Shown: positions 17,000 to 25,203 of the stretch, in pieces
How the letters are laid out: the number at the start of each line of letters is the position of its first letter
Position numbering within the stretch: the first letter of the stretch is position 1
Assembly: GCA_002412765.1 (NCBI GenBank)
Contig: DHVR01000056.1
Span: forward strand, 26,672-90,671
Source: Leptolinea sp. UBA5203
GTDB taxonomy: Bacteria > Chloroflexota > Anaerolineae > Anaerolineales > Anaerolineaceae
Reading direction: 5' to 3'
DNA length: 64,000 nt
Position numbers and translations under genes: made by a program
The notes under the pieces: generated by a model
What the model saw: the letters and a program-made list of their open reading frames with translations, nothing else
Databases searched by the model: none
What the model was told of the DNA's origin: nothing

Positions 17000-18304
17000 A
17001 TGAAAACGATTACCTTTCAAGCCGAAAATATGCAAAAAGCATTAGAAATTGTTCAACAAGAACTAGGTCCAGATGCCATGGTTGTTTCCGTAAGGCAAAT
17101 CCCTGGTGGCCCGGTTTGGCAAGTATGGAAAACACCCATCATTGAGATAGTTGCAGGTATCCCGGATGGAACAGTAGAACCTGTTAAGACAAAACCTATC
17201 AAGAAAACATCCCAACATGAATATGCCAGTGAACCGGATGACATTAAGGATTCGTTGTCTGAACTCTATAGCACATCAAATTTCGAGAAAAACGAAAAGG
17301 TACCAGCAGCTACAGGGACATATAACAGGAGAAAACCATTGCCGGAAAAAGCTGAAAAATCAGAGATACACGATCCTAATGAAAATTTTGGGAAAAATTT
17401 CGATGATCTTTATGCCGGAAAACAGCAAACATTAGTAAACTCAAAATCAAGAGTGGAAGAAAGTAAATCATCTCAATTAAAAGCTTTTGCCAGTATTCTT
17501 CCAACCTTACCAATACAAACAACAAAATTATTACAAAAATTGCTGGAACAGGGTGTGGCGGAAGAATATATTTATCGGGTTGCACAGTTGTTACACACAA
17601 CAATGACAGATCAAACAAGAACTAACCCGGATAAGATCGCCAGTTTTCTGCAAAAGCAATTTGAAGCATCGATCAATTCAAATAAAACAATAATTGGGAT
17701 CAACCCAAAGATCATTTGTTTGATCGGTACCAGTGGAGTAGGAAAGACAAGTACTATCGCAAAATTGGCAACATATTATGGCAGACGTCTCAATAAAAAG
17801 GTAACCTGGATTTGTGCAGATACCGTGAGGTCCGGAGCTATTGCAGAAGCGAATACGTATGTTGATTCAATTGGCGCTACTTTAAAAATTGCATATACCG
17901 CCTCAGATTTGAGTGAAGCTATCAGCCAATCCATTAATGCTGGGGCAGAATACATTCTGATTGATACACCAGCTTTCAATCCAAATCGAGAATCAAGTGT
18001 TTTGGATTTAGGCAATTTGATAACGGTGATTCCCAAAAGGAACACTTGGCTGGTTTTACCGGCAACCGCTAAAGAAAAAGATTTAAACCAGGTTTACTCA
18101 GCAGTGTCTCACTTTAGGATCAGGGGAATGGTGGTTACCAAGATGGATGAAACGACGACTTTTGGCCCAATTTTCAATATCCTGGTGAAACATAAAACAC
18201 CATTGAATTATTTGACCTTCGGATCCAATGTGGTTAACGATCTGGTTGCAGCAGAGCCGAGCATCTTTGTCCAATCGTTATTTGAAGAGAGGTACGTGGG
18301 TTAA
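17000..18304 (+). CDS. flhF: Flagellar SRP-like GTPase FlhF
   Basis: A 434-residue protein with the opening MKTITFQAENMQKALEIVQ (B domain), a poorly conserved linker to about 150 and a C-terminal SRP-type NG domain (about 165-430). The P-loop is GTSGVGKTST and the specificity motif TKMD is kept, but the usual DTAG/DTPG motif reads DTPAF, losing the Gly. FlhF places new flagella at the correct cell site, normally with the MinD-like FlhG. No flhG is present here; a small membrane protein follows instead, its ATG overlapping the FlhF stop. Confidence 0.93.
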   Translation: MKTITFQAENMQKALEIVQQELGPDAMVVSVRQIPGGPVWQVWKTPIIEIVAGIPDGTVEPVKTKPIKKTSQHEYASEPDDIKDSLSELYSTSNFEKNEKVPAATGTYNRRKPLPEKAEKSEIHDPNENFGKNFDDLYAGKQQTLVNSKSRVEESKSSQLKAFASILPTLPIQTTKLLQKLLEQGVAEEYIYRVAQLLHTTMTDQTRTNPDKIASFLQKQFEASINSNKTIIGINPKIICLIGTSGVGKTSTIAKLATYYGRRLNKKVTWICADTVRSGAIAEANTYVDSIGATLKIAYTASDLSEAISQSINAGAEYILIDTPAFNPNRESSVLDLGNLITVIPKRNTWLVLPATAKEKDLNQVYSAVSHFRIRGMVVTKMDETTTFGPIFNILVKHKTPLNYLTFGSNVVNDLVAAEPSIFVQSLFEERYVG

Positions 18305-18606
18305 TGGCTAAAACTAAGGGATCCCAGAATCAAACTGCAATGGCCAATCCTAAGGTTCATCCTGTTTTAGAAGCAGGTGTGACGTTGACGAAGATTTTGA
18401 TCCTGATTACTGCTGGACTTGTCTTTTTATTTTCGCTTCAGGCGGGTGCCGAATGGTATGACGTCGCAATCCGAACATCCCTGGCTATCATCGTTGTCGG
18501 TTTACTCGGATGGTATATCAATTGGAAGTTGGGAAAGTGGATTATAAGTTACGAGATGAACAAGCTGCAAAAGGACGATGCTCATATTTTGGATGAGAAA
18601 GTTTGA
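18304..18606 (+). CDS. Small two-helix membrane protein between flhF and fliA
   Basis: A 100-residue protein I cannot assign to a family. It has a polar head of about 30 residues, two hydrophobic helices (about 31-48 and 58-77) and an acidic tail (KLQKDDAHILDEKV). Its ATG overlaps the flhF stop (TAATG), and fliA begins 12 bases later, so it is clearly part of the operon. It holds the slot where flhG normally lies. A role in placing FlhF or anchoring the export apparatus can be proposed from position alone. Confidence 0.7.
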   Translation: MAKTKGSQNQTAMANPKVHPVLEAGVTLTKILILITAGLVFLFSLQAGAEWYDVAIRTSLAIIVVGLLGWYINWKLGKWIISYEMNKLQKDDAHILDEKV

Positions 18607-18617
18607 CGGAAAAATAA

Positions 18618-19448
18618 ATGGAAGAGATTAGCTCCGGGGAAAGTACCCTGATCAAAGAATTTCTGGCAACGAAAGACGCCAAGTTACGGGAGGATGTGAT
18701 TGTAAGCATGCTTCCGTTAATCCATTTTGTGCTGGGAAGGCTGGGTATCTCACGCAATACAAGTCAGGAATATGATGATCTGGCTGCTCAAGGGGTATTG
18801 GGACTGATTGAGGCAGTGGATCGATTTGATGATAAGTACAATACAAAATTGTCAACATTTGCCACCCTCAAGATTCGCGGAAAAATATTGGATACCTTAA
18901 GAGAAATGGATTGGTTATCTCGTTCCTCTCGGCAAAAAGTACGCGCAATGCAGCAAGCTACACATGAATTGGAAACCAGTTTGAAGCGAAATCCAACCGA
19001 CGATGAGATTTCGGCCCACATGAATATTGAAGCCGATGAGTACCGCAGAATTGTCGGGGATGCCAGTAAGAGTTTCCTATCGCTTGACGAGAAAATCGGT
19101 GATGCAAGTGATGAGGCGATTGACCTGCGAGAACTTATCACGGATAAAAATCAATTGGATCCATCTGAAGAAATTGAAGACCGTAATTCAAAAGATATGA
19201 TTATACAAGGAATAAAAACCTTATCCATCCGGGAACAACAGATATTATCTTTATATTATTATGACGAATTGACATTGAAAGAAATCGGACAGGTGATGGG
19301 TATTTCCGAATCAAGAGTAAGTCAGGTTCACGGAAAGGCAATAATCAGATTGAAAGAGTACGCTGGAAATTCTGATGCCATGGCTTCGAAAACATATCAG
19401 CACACCAAAAAAGCCGGATTTAATAATTCTGCAGCATACATAGTTTAA
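18618..19448 (+). CDS. fliA: RNA polymerase sigma factor FliA (sigma-28, FliA/WhiG family)
   Basis: A 276-residue sigma factor with region 2 (QEYDDLAAQGVLGLIEAVDRF), a FliA-type region 3 (LKRNPTDDEISAHMNIE) and region 4 ending in the helix-turn-helix LKEIGQVMGISESRVSQVH. It directs transcription of late flagellar genes. Four matching promoters lie downstream in this window (before flgM, two before fliC, and before fliS). Its antagonist FlgM is encoded at 21481. There is a C-terminal tail of about 25 residues beyond region 4. Confidence 0.95.
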   Translation: MEEISSGESTLIKEFLATKDAKLREDVIVSMLPLIHFVLGRLGISRNTSQEYDDLAAQGVLGLIEAVDRFDDKYNTKLSTFATLKIRGKILDTLREMDWLSRSSRQKVRAMQQATHELETSLKRNPTDDEISAHMNIEADEYRRIVGDASKSFLSLDEKIGDASDEAIDLRELITDKNQLDPSEEIEDRNSKDMIIQGIKTLSIREQQILSLYYYDELTLKEIGQVMGISESRVSQVHGKAIIRLKEYAGNSDAMASKTYQHTKKAGFNNSAAYIV

Positions 19449-19461
19449 CGCGAGGCGAAAA

Positions 19462-19869
19462 GTGATCGGAGTAAATACTAATTTATTATCAGATACCTTA
19501 CATGTAGTACAAATAGCCCAGGAAACTGCTCTCAGACGCGGTCAGGAAGCCACTGCGAGCCGAATGCAGCCTGTTGTGGAAAAACTCCGTTCCATTCTCA
19601 CTCAGGAGCGTAGTGCCGCTCCAATTGAACCCACTGGTGTATTGAAGGAAACCAGCTTCAAAACATTGATGGCATTAAAGGAAAAGCAGTTGGATGGGCA
19701 AGTTTCTTCCTCTATCCCAGTGGAAGAGAAACAGAAAATTGTCACCGCGTTAGCATCTGGTGGTATGGGCGAAATAGATATTGCCAAGCAATTAGGCATT
19801 GCCCGTGATGAAGTTAGAATGATTGTGAATTTATCCGAGATGAATTCCACAATCAGGAGGTCCAAATGA
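19462..19869 (+). CDS. SwrB/DUF6115-like small protein after fliA
   Basis: A 135-residue soluble protein. Its C-terminal third (VTALASGGMGEIDIAKQLGI, then ARDEVRMIVNLSEM) matches the short helix-turn-helix-like end seen in SwrB/DUF6115 and DUF2802 proteins. In Bacillus swrB directly follows sigD, the same place as here after fliA. SwrB helps assemble the export apparatus. The N-terminal membrane helix of SwrB is missing, so the link is partial and rests on the tail and synteny. The start is GTG after CGAGGCGAAAA. It overlaps the next gene by 4 bases. Confidence 0.65.
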   Translation: MIGVNTNLLSDTLHVVQIAQETALRRGQEATASRMQPVVEKLRSILTQERSAAPIEPTGVLKETSFKTLMALKEKQLDGQVSSSIPVEEKQKIVTALASGGMGEIDIAKQLGIARDEVRMIVNLSEMNSTIRRSK

Positions 19870-20669
19870 TAAAAGGGCTTTATTCAGCAGTTTCTGCGAT
19901 GATCACAGGTCTGGATCGTCAGGCATTAATTACCCATAATGCGGCGAATCTAGACACACCTGGATTTAAGCAGATTATGATGACCATGGAAGAATTTAAA
20001 CAGACTGGCGTATTTACAGCAGAATCTGTTATGGATTCTACTGTTGCTCTGGGTGGCAACATTCCGTTTGATGACAATCGCTATTTAAAAATTAATTATA
20101 TCGGTTCTCATGGGACAGGTGTACAGAAGGCTGAAGAGCGTACCAATATCAGTCAGGGTGCGCTATTAAATACGGAAGAACCATTGGATCTGGCTATTGA
20201 AGGAAATGCGTATTTTAAAATTCAAACGCCTGATGGCATGCGTTACACCCGCGACGGACGATTTAATCTTAATGCAAATCGGGAAGTTGTTACGGTTGAT
20301 GGGTATTATCTTATGAATGATGCTGATCAGAAGATAACCCTGCCCGCAGGCAGTATTATTGAAATTGATCCTTCTGGAACAATATTTTTGGATGAGGAAG
20401 AAGTGACCACAATTTCACTCTCCTCCTTCAAAGATGAATTAAAAAGTCTAGTTCGCTCGAATGACAATACATTTGAAGCCATCAATAATCCAGATGGAGA
20501 AACGGTCAGTTCTGTCAGTCAAGGATATCTTGAGAGTTCGAATGTGGATGTAGCCCAATTGATGACTCAGATGGTTTCGGTGGTACGTTCCTACGAAGCC
20601 GCCCAACAACTGGTATCTATTCAAGATGAGTTATTAGGACGTTCTATCAGTACACTTGGTAGAGTTTAA
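19866..20669 (+). CDS. flgF: Flagellar rod protein, FlgF-like
   Basis: A 267-residue rod/hook family protein with the N-terminal pattern GLYSAVSAMITGLDRQ, then HNAANLDTPGFK, a middle MRYTRDGRFNLNANREVV and the C-terminal SNVDVAQLMTQMVSVVRSYE. These are shared by FlgF, FlgG and Bacillus FlhO/FlhP. I call it FlgF because the next gene fits FlgG better; the two names could be swapped. It belongs to the distal or proximal rod in the envelope. The start ATGA overlaps the preceding stop. Confidence 0.82.
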   Translation: MIKGLYSAVSAMITGLDRQALITHNAANLDTPGFKQIMMTMEEFKQTGVFTAESVMDSTVALGGNIPFDDNRYLKINYIGSHGTGVQKAEERTNISQGALLNTEEPLDLAIEGNAYFKIQTPDGMRYTRDGRFNLNANREVVTVDGYYLMNDADQKITLPAGSIIEIDPSGTIFLDEEEVTTISLSSFKDELKSLVRSNDNTFEAINNPDGETVSSVSQGYLESSNVDVAQLMTQMVSVVRSYEAAQQLVSIQDELLGRSISTLGRV

Positions 20670-20680
20670 TCGGAGGTACC

Positions 20681-21415
20681 ATGTCATCCTTTACCCAAAT
20701 TATCCAAATGGCCCGTAGTTCAATTTTATCCAATCTTTCCAATCTGGATGTCGTTAGCAATAACTTGGCCAATATCAATACAACTGGTTTTAAAGCTGCA
20801 CGCATCAATTTCCAGGAGTTGCTGGATGAGAACAACAAAAATGGTGTCCAGGAGTCATCCACACAGTCAAAATTTACGCAAGGTGCGATTAACCAGACCG
20901 GAAACCCATTGGATCTGATGATCACGGGTCATGGTTTTTTTGGTGTCGAAATGCCAAATGGAGATATAGCCTATACCAGGGACGGTTCATTCAAGTTGGA
21001 TGCTAATGGCACTATTGTTGATTCAAAAGGGAACCACCTGGTTTGGGATGGGACAGTACCTCTTGAAGCAACCAAAGTTGAAGTTAACCGCAACGGCATT
21101 GTGAAAGTTAGCGTTAATGGGGTTTGGCAAGATTTGGGTCAAATTCAATTATATGAGTTCAATAATCCTTCCGGTTTAAGAATTATTGGCGATAATTTAC
21201 GTACAGAAACTCCTGAATCAGGCGCTCCCATTGAGGGAACGGCAGCAGCAGAAGGCTTTGGTTCTATTGTGAGTGAATCTTTGGAATCATCCAATGTGGA
21301 TTATGCAACAGAGCTGGTACGCATGATGACCCTTCAACGGTCATTTGAAGTTTCAATAAAAAATCTCCAACAGACGGATACCATGCTTGGCATGGCAATC
21401 AATATGAGGAAATAG
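20681..21415 (+). CDS. flgG: Flagellar rod protein, FlgG-like
   Basis: A 244-residue rod protein with the motif SNNLANINTTGFKAARINF, the block GNPLDLMITGHGFFGVEM, AYTRDGSFKLDANGTIV, then FNNPSGLRIIGDNL and the C-terminal SNVDYATELVRMMTLQRSFE. This pattern fits FlgG (distal rod) better than its neighbour does. It lies 11 bases after flgF with GGAGG as ribosome-binding site. The sigma-28 promoter for flgM begins at the end of this gene. Confidence 0.85.
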   Translation: MSSFTQIIQMARSSILSNLSNLDVVSNNLANINTTGFKAARINFQELLDENNKNGVQESSTQSKFTQGAINQTGNPLDLMITGHGFFGVEMPNGDIAYTRDGSFKLDANGTIVDSKGNHLVWDGTVPLEATKVEVNRNGIVKVSVNGVWQDLGQIQLYEFNNPSGLRIIGDNLRTETPESGAPIEGTAAAEGFGSIVSESLESSNVDYATELVRMMTLQRSFEVSIKNLQQTDTMLGMAINMRK

Positions 21416-21442
21416 TAAAGTTTTCTCAAATTTATCCGATAA
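21416..21442 (+). promoter_or_regulatory. Sigma-28 (FliA) promoter for flgM-flgN-flgK-flgL-csrA
   Basis: TAAA at 21416-21419, a 15-base spacer, then TCCGATAA at 21435-21442. This differs from the sigma-28 consensus TAAA-N15-GCCGATAA by one base. It lies just after flgG and 38 bases before flgM, so it starts a late transcript inside the longer operon and lets FliA raise the level of its own inhibitor. Confidence 0.8.
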
Positions 21443-21480
21443 GGATATAAGTAATAAATCCGTCAAAGGAGATGAGAACT

Positions 21481-21789
21481 ATGGTGGAAAATGGGAATAT
21501 ACCCTCAGTAAATGCAAGTCATACCAGTATGATCCAGGGGATGGAGCAAAAGAAATATAAAGCTGCTTCAACGGAAAGTACTGAAAATACTCCTCAGTCC
21601 GACAAAGCAACAGTTTCTGCTGAAGCGCAAGTGTTATCAAAATCCATTGCAGCTTTGGGCGATGTGGATGATGTACGTCAGGAAAAAGTAACCGCGATTA
21701 AGCAGGAAATTGATAATGGTACTTATGAAATTAAGTATGAAAATATTGCATCGCGAATCGGAAATATTTTAAAACAGATTTCAGAATAA
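21481..21789 (+). CDS. flgM: Anti-sigma-28 factor FlgM
   Basis: A 102-residue protein with a disordered, polar N-terminus and a C-terminal FlgM domain (VDDVRQEKVTAIKQEIDNGT, then YEIKYENIASRIGNIL) that binds the sigma factor. It is exported through the finished hook, freeing FliA. An in-frame ATG at 21472 directly abuts the AAGGAG ribosome-binding site, so ATG at 21481 (9-base spacing) is preferred. It heads a late operon with its own sigma-28 promoter. Confidence 0.92.
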   Translation: MVENGNIPSVNASHTSMIQGMEQKKYKAASTESTENTPQSDKATVSAEAQVLSKSIAALGDVDDVRQEKVTAIKQEIDNGTYEIKYENIASRIGNILKQISE

Positions 21790-21804
21790 TACCGGGAGGC
21801 GTTC

Positions 21805-22329
21805 ATGCCTGAAAATCACGAAGAAAGAAATGATGTTCTTGTTAGCTTAGAAGCAATACTGGTAAATGAATTTCGTGTTTATCAGTCCCTTCGTGATTTA
21901 ACCCTTGAAGAGCGGCAAATTCTTCTAGAAGGGAGAGGCCAGAACTTGATGAGTCTGGTCGATAAAAAGGAAGAGCTTCTGGATGAATTAAACCAGATGG
22001 AAGATAAACGCAACCATCTCATCGATCGAATTGCTGATATCTTCGATATTTCAAGTAAATATGAAAATCTAGGCGAATTGCTCGAACTAATTCGGGCTGA
22101 ACCTGTGAAACGATTACAACGATTGCGCCAGGGTTTGGTTGCATTACAGACTGAAATTCGGGATATTAACCGCGGAAATGCAGCTCTTGCCTCCTTGAAC
22201 CTGGAAAAAATCACTCAATTACAGAATTATTTATTCAAACTATTCACTTCAACCGCACAATATCAGCCCATTGGCAATCAAGCCTTTGCGGATGGTCCCG
22301 CGAGCTGGGGTATGGATCAAAGGGCTTAA
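21805..22329 (+). CDS. flgN: Flagellar export chaperone FlgN
   Basis: A 174-residue, strongly helical, charged protein of the FlgN family, with long coiled-coil-forming stretches (LLEGRGQNLMSLVDKKEELL; DELNQMEDKRNHLIDRIADI) and no membrane segment. FlgN binds FlgK and FlgL, the hook-filament junction proteins, and brings them to FlhA. Its position directly before flgK and flgL is the classical one. Confidence 0.85.
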   Translation: MPENHEERNDVLVSLEAILVNEFRVYQSLRDLTLEERQILLEGRGQNLMSLVDKKEELLDELNQMEDKRNHLIDRIADIFDISSKYENLGELLELIRAEPVKRLQRLRQGLVALQTEIRDINRGNAALASLNLEKITQLQNYLFKLFTSTAQYQPIGNQAFADGPASWGMDQRA

Positions 22330-22340
22330 AGAGGTAGATT

Positions 22341-23741
22341 ATGCCATCATTTTCCGGAATTCACTTAGCACTGCAGGCCATTCTGGCTAACCAAAATGCC
22401 ATGGAAGTTGTATCGCACAATGTTTCCAATGCGAATACAGCCGGATATCATCGCCAGAAAGCTGTTTTAACGGCCAGTGTACCTCAATCCACTGGTGGCT
22501 GGATCTCATCGAATCTGTCCAAAAGCATGGGGACCGGTGTGATGATGGAAAGTGTCTATCGTTACAGTATGAACTTTACCGATGCCAGATATCGGGATGA
22601 GATCAAAGAAACAGCTAGATGGGATACAGAAGCAAAATTATTATCCATGGTGGAATCCAGCATGTCTGAAACCTCTGTGGATAGCATCTCCACTCGATTA
22701 GATGAATACTGGGGAAGTTGGCAGGCTTTGGCAGCAGATCCTGAAGATCCGGCTTTACGTCTGGATGTGATGTCGAAAGGGGAAGCTCTGGCTAATTCTT
22801 TTAATAGCCGTGCCTTAAGGTTAGAAAATATTCGATTAGATCAAAATATGGCCATTGTTGAACGCGTTCAGGATGTAAACGAGATGGCCGTTCAGATTGC
22901 TGCACTCAACAAGCAAATATCTCAGGTGCAGGCTACTGGCGGAACCCCGAATGATTTGTTAGATAAAAGGGATCTAATCCTGGATGAGTTATCCAGAATC
23001 GCCGGGGCAACCAGTTATGAGCAAGAGAATGGGCATGTCAACGTTTCCATTGGAGGCCATTTCCTGACCATTGGTACGACACCCTACAGAATTACCACCA
23101 CGACCAATGCAGAAAATTTAGTGGAATTGCAATGGGAAGATGGGGCAACTTTCCAATCACTGCAAGGGGAATTATTGGGATTATTCCATGGCAGAGACGA
23201 AACCATTGTTGATCAAATAACCCGCCTGGACGAACTTGCTAGTGCACTTGTTACCAACGTAAATGCACTCCACTCGACAGCATATGGCATGAATAATGAA
23301 ACCGGGTATGACTTTTTCGAGAGCAGCGGAACAACTGCCTTATCCATGAGATTCAATTCTACTCAGATAACTGTAGATCGTGTAGCCACAGGTTCTGCAG
23401 CAGACGCTCCTGGGGATGGCAATCTAGCAAAACAAATAGCGGCCATCCAGAATGCATTATTGTTTCATGGTGGTACAGCTACCATCAAGCAAGTCAACAA
23501 CGAACGGATTGGATCACTGGCATTAGAAGTACAGCGCACTAAAAATTTGGCTACTGATCATGGCATTGTAAAAGAAGCGCTAAATACGCAACGTGAAGAG
23601 ATTGCTGGTGTGAACTTGAATGAAGAAGCGGCAAATATGGTGAAATATCAAATGGCCTATAATGCGGCTGCCAGATTAATGACCACCATCGATGAAATGT
23701 TAGATCGTGTGATCAATAACATGGGTCTTGTCGGTAGATAA
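22341..23741 (+). CDS. flgK: Hook-filament junction protein FlgK (HAP1)
   Basis: A 466-residue axial protein with the N-terminal pattern LQAILANQNAMEVVSHNVSN ANTAGYHRQ split by the rod-type motif, an INKAL-like helical region and the C-terminal GVNLNEEAANMVKYQMAYNA, followed by AARLMTTIDEMLDRVI. These define FlgK. It is secreted by the flagellar exporter, is likely chaperoned by FlgN from the gene before it, and joins hook to filament. Length is slightly shorter than in enterobacteria, as is common outside them. Confidence 0.95.
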   Translation: MPSFSGIHLALQAILANQNAMEVVSHNVSNANTAGYHRQKAVLTASVPQSTGGWISSNLSKSMGTGVMMESVYRYSMNFTDARYRDEIKETARWDTEAKLLSMVESSMSETSVDSISTRLDEYWGSWQALAADPEDPALRLDVMSKGEALANSFNSRALRLENIRLDQNMAIVERVQDVNEMAVQIAALNKQISQVQATGGTPNDLLDKRDLILDELSRIAGATSYEQENGHVNVSIGGHFLTIGTTPYRITTTTNAENLVELQWEDGATFQSLQGELLGLFHGRDETIVDQITRLDELASALVTNVNALHSTAYGMNNETGYDFFESSGTTALSMRFNSTQITVDRVATGSAADAPGDGNLAKQIAAIQNALLFHGGTATIKQVNNERIGSLALEVQRTKNLATDHGIVKEALNTQREEIAGVNLNEEAANMVKYQMAYNAAARLMTTIDEMLDRVINNMGLVGR

Positions 23742-23758
23742 GTGGATCGGAGGATACG

Positions 23759-24661
23759 ATGCGGATAACGAATAATATTGCACACGAGATGCAGCTCAAG
23801 AATATGAATGAAGCATTGGATAAGCTTTATCAATATTCAATAAAGGCAGGTACGGGCAAACGTTTTCAGGTTGCATCGGAAAATCCAACCATCGCTGTGG
23901 AATCCATGTCCATTAAGTCAACGCTGAAATCCATGGAGTATTACACCAGTACTGCCGAATCATCCAAAGAATGGATGTCTGCTACAGAGTTCGCCTTGCA
24001 GCAAGTTGCAGATAATGGCGCCCGGGCTGAAGCTTTGGTAAATCGCGGTTTGAGTGATACCATGGGTGCGGATGAGCGAACGGTCATCGCCACAGAATTG
24101 GATGGTATTCTTGAACAAATCGTCAGTACGGCGAACACGCAACATCGGGACCGTTATCTTTTTTCAGGTTTTTCTACTAAAACAGAACCTTTTGTTAGAA
24201 CCCCGGCAGTTCCCCCTGCATCCGAAACGGTGGATTATTTACCACCCGCAGGACCATTTCAAGCGATTCAAAGGGATACTGCTCCTGGAGAAACGATTAC
24301 TGTCAATCTGGATGGACCGTCAACATTTGGACCTCTATTTGATGCCATCATTGCTACACGAGATGCCCTGTATGCAAATGATATGACCAGCTTGCGTCCT
24401 GCATATACCGCATTACAAAACGCCTCGAAAAATGTTATGAATAATTTGACTACTATTGGTGCAAGACTGAGGGTTGTTGAGACAACCATTGCGAAAAATG
24501 AAAATTCGAAAATTGAATTGCAGGCCCTTCTTTCGCAGAAGGAAGATGCAAATATGGCTGAAGCTATATCCCAGTTGAAGAACCAGGAAGTTGTTTATCA
24601 AGCGGTATTACAGGTTGGTGCAAAGGCGAATAGCCTGATGAGCCTATTTGATCTTTTATGA
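23759..24661 (+). CDS. flgL: Hook-filament junction protein FlgL (HAP3)
   Basis: A 300-residue flagellin-like axial protein. The N-terminus MRITNNIAHEMQLKNMNEAL and the GTGKRFQVASENPTIAVESM block are typical of FlgL. The C-terminus is helical (DANMAEAISQLKNQEVVYQA, then VLQVGAKANSLMSLFDLL), as in flagellin family ends. It is secreted and sits between FlgK and the filament. It lies 17 bases after flgK and 38 bases before csrA. Confidence 0.95.
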   Translation: MRITNNIAHEMQLKNMNEALDKLYQYSIKAGTGKRFQVASENPTIAVESMSIKSTLKSMEYYTSTAESSKEWMSATEFALQQVADNGARAEALVNRGLSDTMGADERTVIATELDGILEQIVSTANTQHRDRYLFSGFSTKTEPFVRTPAVPPASETVDYLPPAGPFQAIQRDTAPGETITVNLDGPSTFGPLFDAIIATRDALYANDMTSLRPAYTALQNASKNVMNNLTTIGARLRVVETTIAKNENSKIELQALLSQKEDANMAEAISQLKNQEVVYQAVLQVGAKANSLMSLFDLL

Positions 24662-24699
24662 TAAACTATTAACAAATCCATTTCATCGGGGTAGTAGCC

Positions 24700-24993
24700 G
24701 TGCTGGTATTAACCAGGAAAGTAGATGAAGGCATCATTATTAATGATAATATTCGTATTGTTATCCTGGGAATTGACAAGGATAAGATTAAGATTGGTAT
24801 TGATGCCCCAAAAGAACTGATAATTATCAGGGAAGAGCTTAAGGTCGCGCTGGCTGACCAAGAAAAAGTACTTGAAAATCTGGTGAAAGAAGAAGAGCCT
24901 GCTTCAATGCAAGAGTTAAGAGAATTATTGATGAGTTTTGCAGACCAGACTGAGTTGGAAGAGTTGGTATCTCCACCTGAAAAAGAGGATTAA
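24700..24993 (+). CDS. csrA: Translational regulator CsrA, with C-terminal extension
   Basis: A 97-residue RNA-binding regulator. The first 60 residues are a full CsrA fold with the RNA-contacting Leu4 in MLVLTRKV and Arg44 in ELIIIREEL. The remaining 37 residues are an acidic helical tail (PASMQELRELLMSFADQ) absent from the usual 60-75-residue protein. CsrA dimers bind GGA in hairpin loops and near ribosome-binding sites, blocking translation. Likely targets are the fliC and flaG leaders in this window. The partner antagonist FliW, often encoded next to csrA, is not seen. The start is GTG. Confidence 0.93.
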   Translation: MLVLTRKVDEGIIINDNIRIVILGIDKDKIKIGIDAPKELIIIREELKVALADQEKVLENLVKEEEPASMQELRELLMSFADQTELEELVSPPEKED

Positions 24994-25041
24994 TATTTTT
25001 TTTATATCTGATATTGAAAATTACTTTCGAATCTAAGAAGA

Positions 25042-25071
25042 CAAACCTTGAAAGTTCAGGTTTGTTTTTTT
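25042..25071 (+). terminator. Intrinsic terminator after csrA
   Basis: CAAACCT at 25042-25048 pairs with AGGTTTG at 25058-25064, followed by seven T residues (25065-25071). It ends the flgM-csrA late transcript. The rest of the 210-base gap (to 25203) holds no gene I can see. Confidence 0.75.
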
Positions 25072-25124
25072 CTTTCATACGGTATAAGAATAGAGTTGCC
25101 AGGTATCTAAAAAATTTACTTTCT

Positions 25125-25154
25125 TTTACGGGACTTTCATCTTACGTTTATACC
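25125..25154 (+). promoter_or_regulatory. Weak candidate promoter before the glycosyltransferase cassette
   Basis: TTTACG at 25125-25130 and TATACC at 25149-25154, spaced 18 bases, form a poor housekeeping match. A promoter is expected between the csrA terminator and the gene at 25204, but no sigma-28 pattern occurs here, and this site is only the best of weak options. Confidence 0.22.
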
Positions 25155-25203
25155 GGGAGATAGGTTTCACTGGTAAAGTAATTGATGAAGGAATAGCGCA
25201 ACT

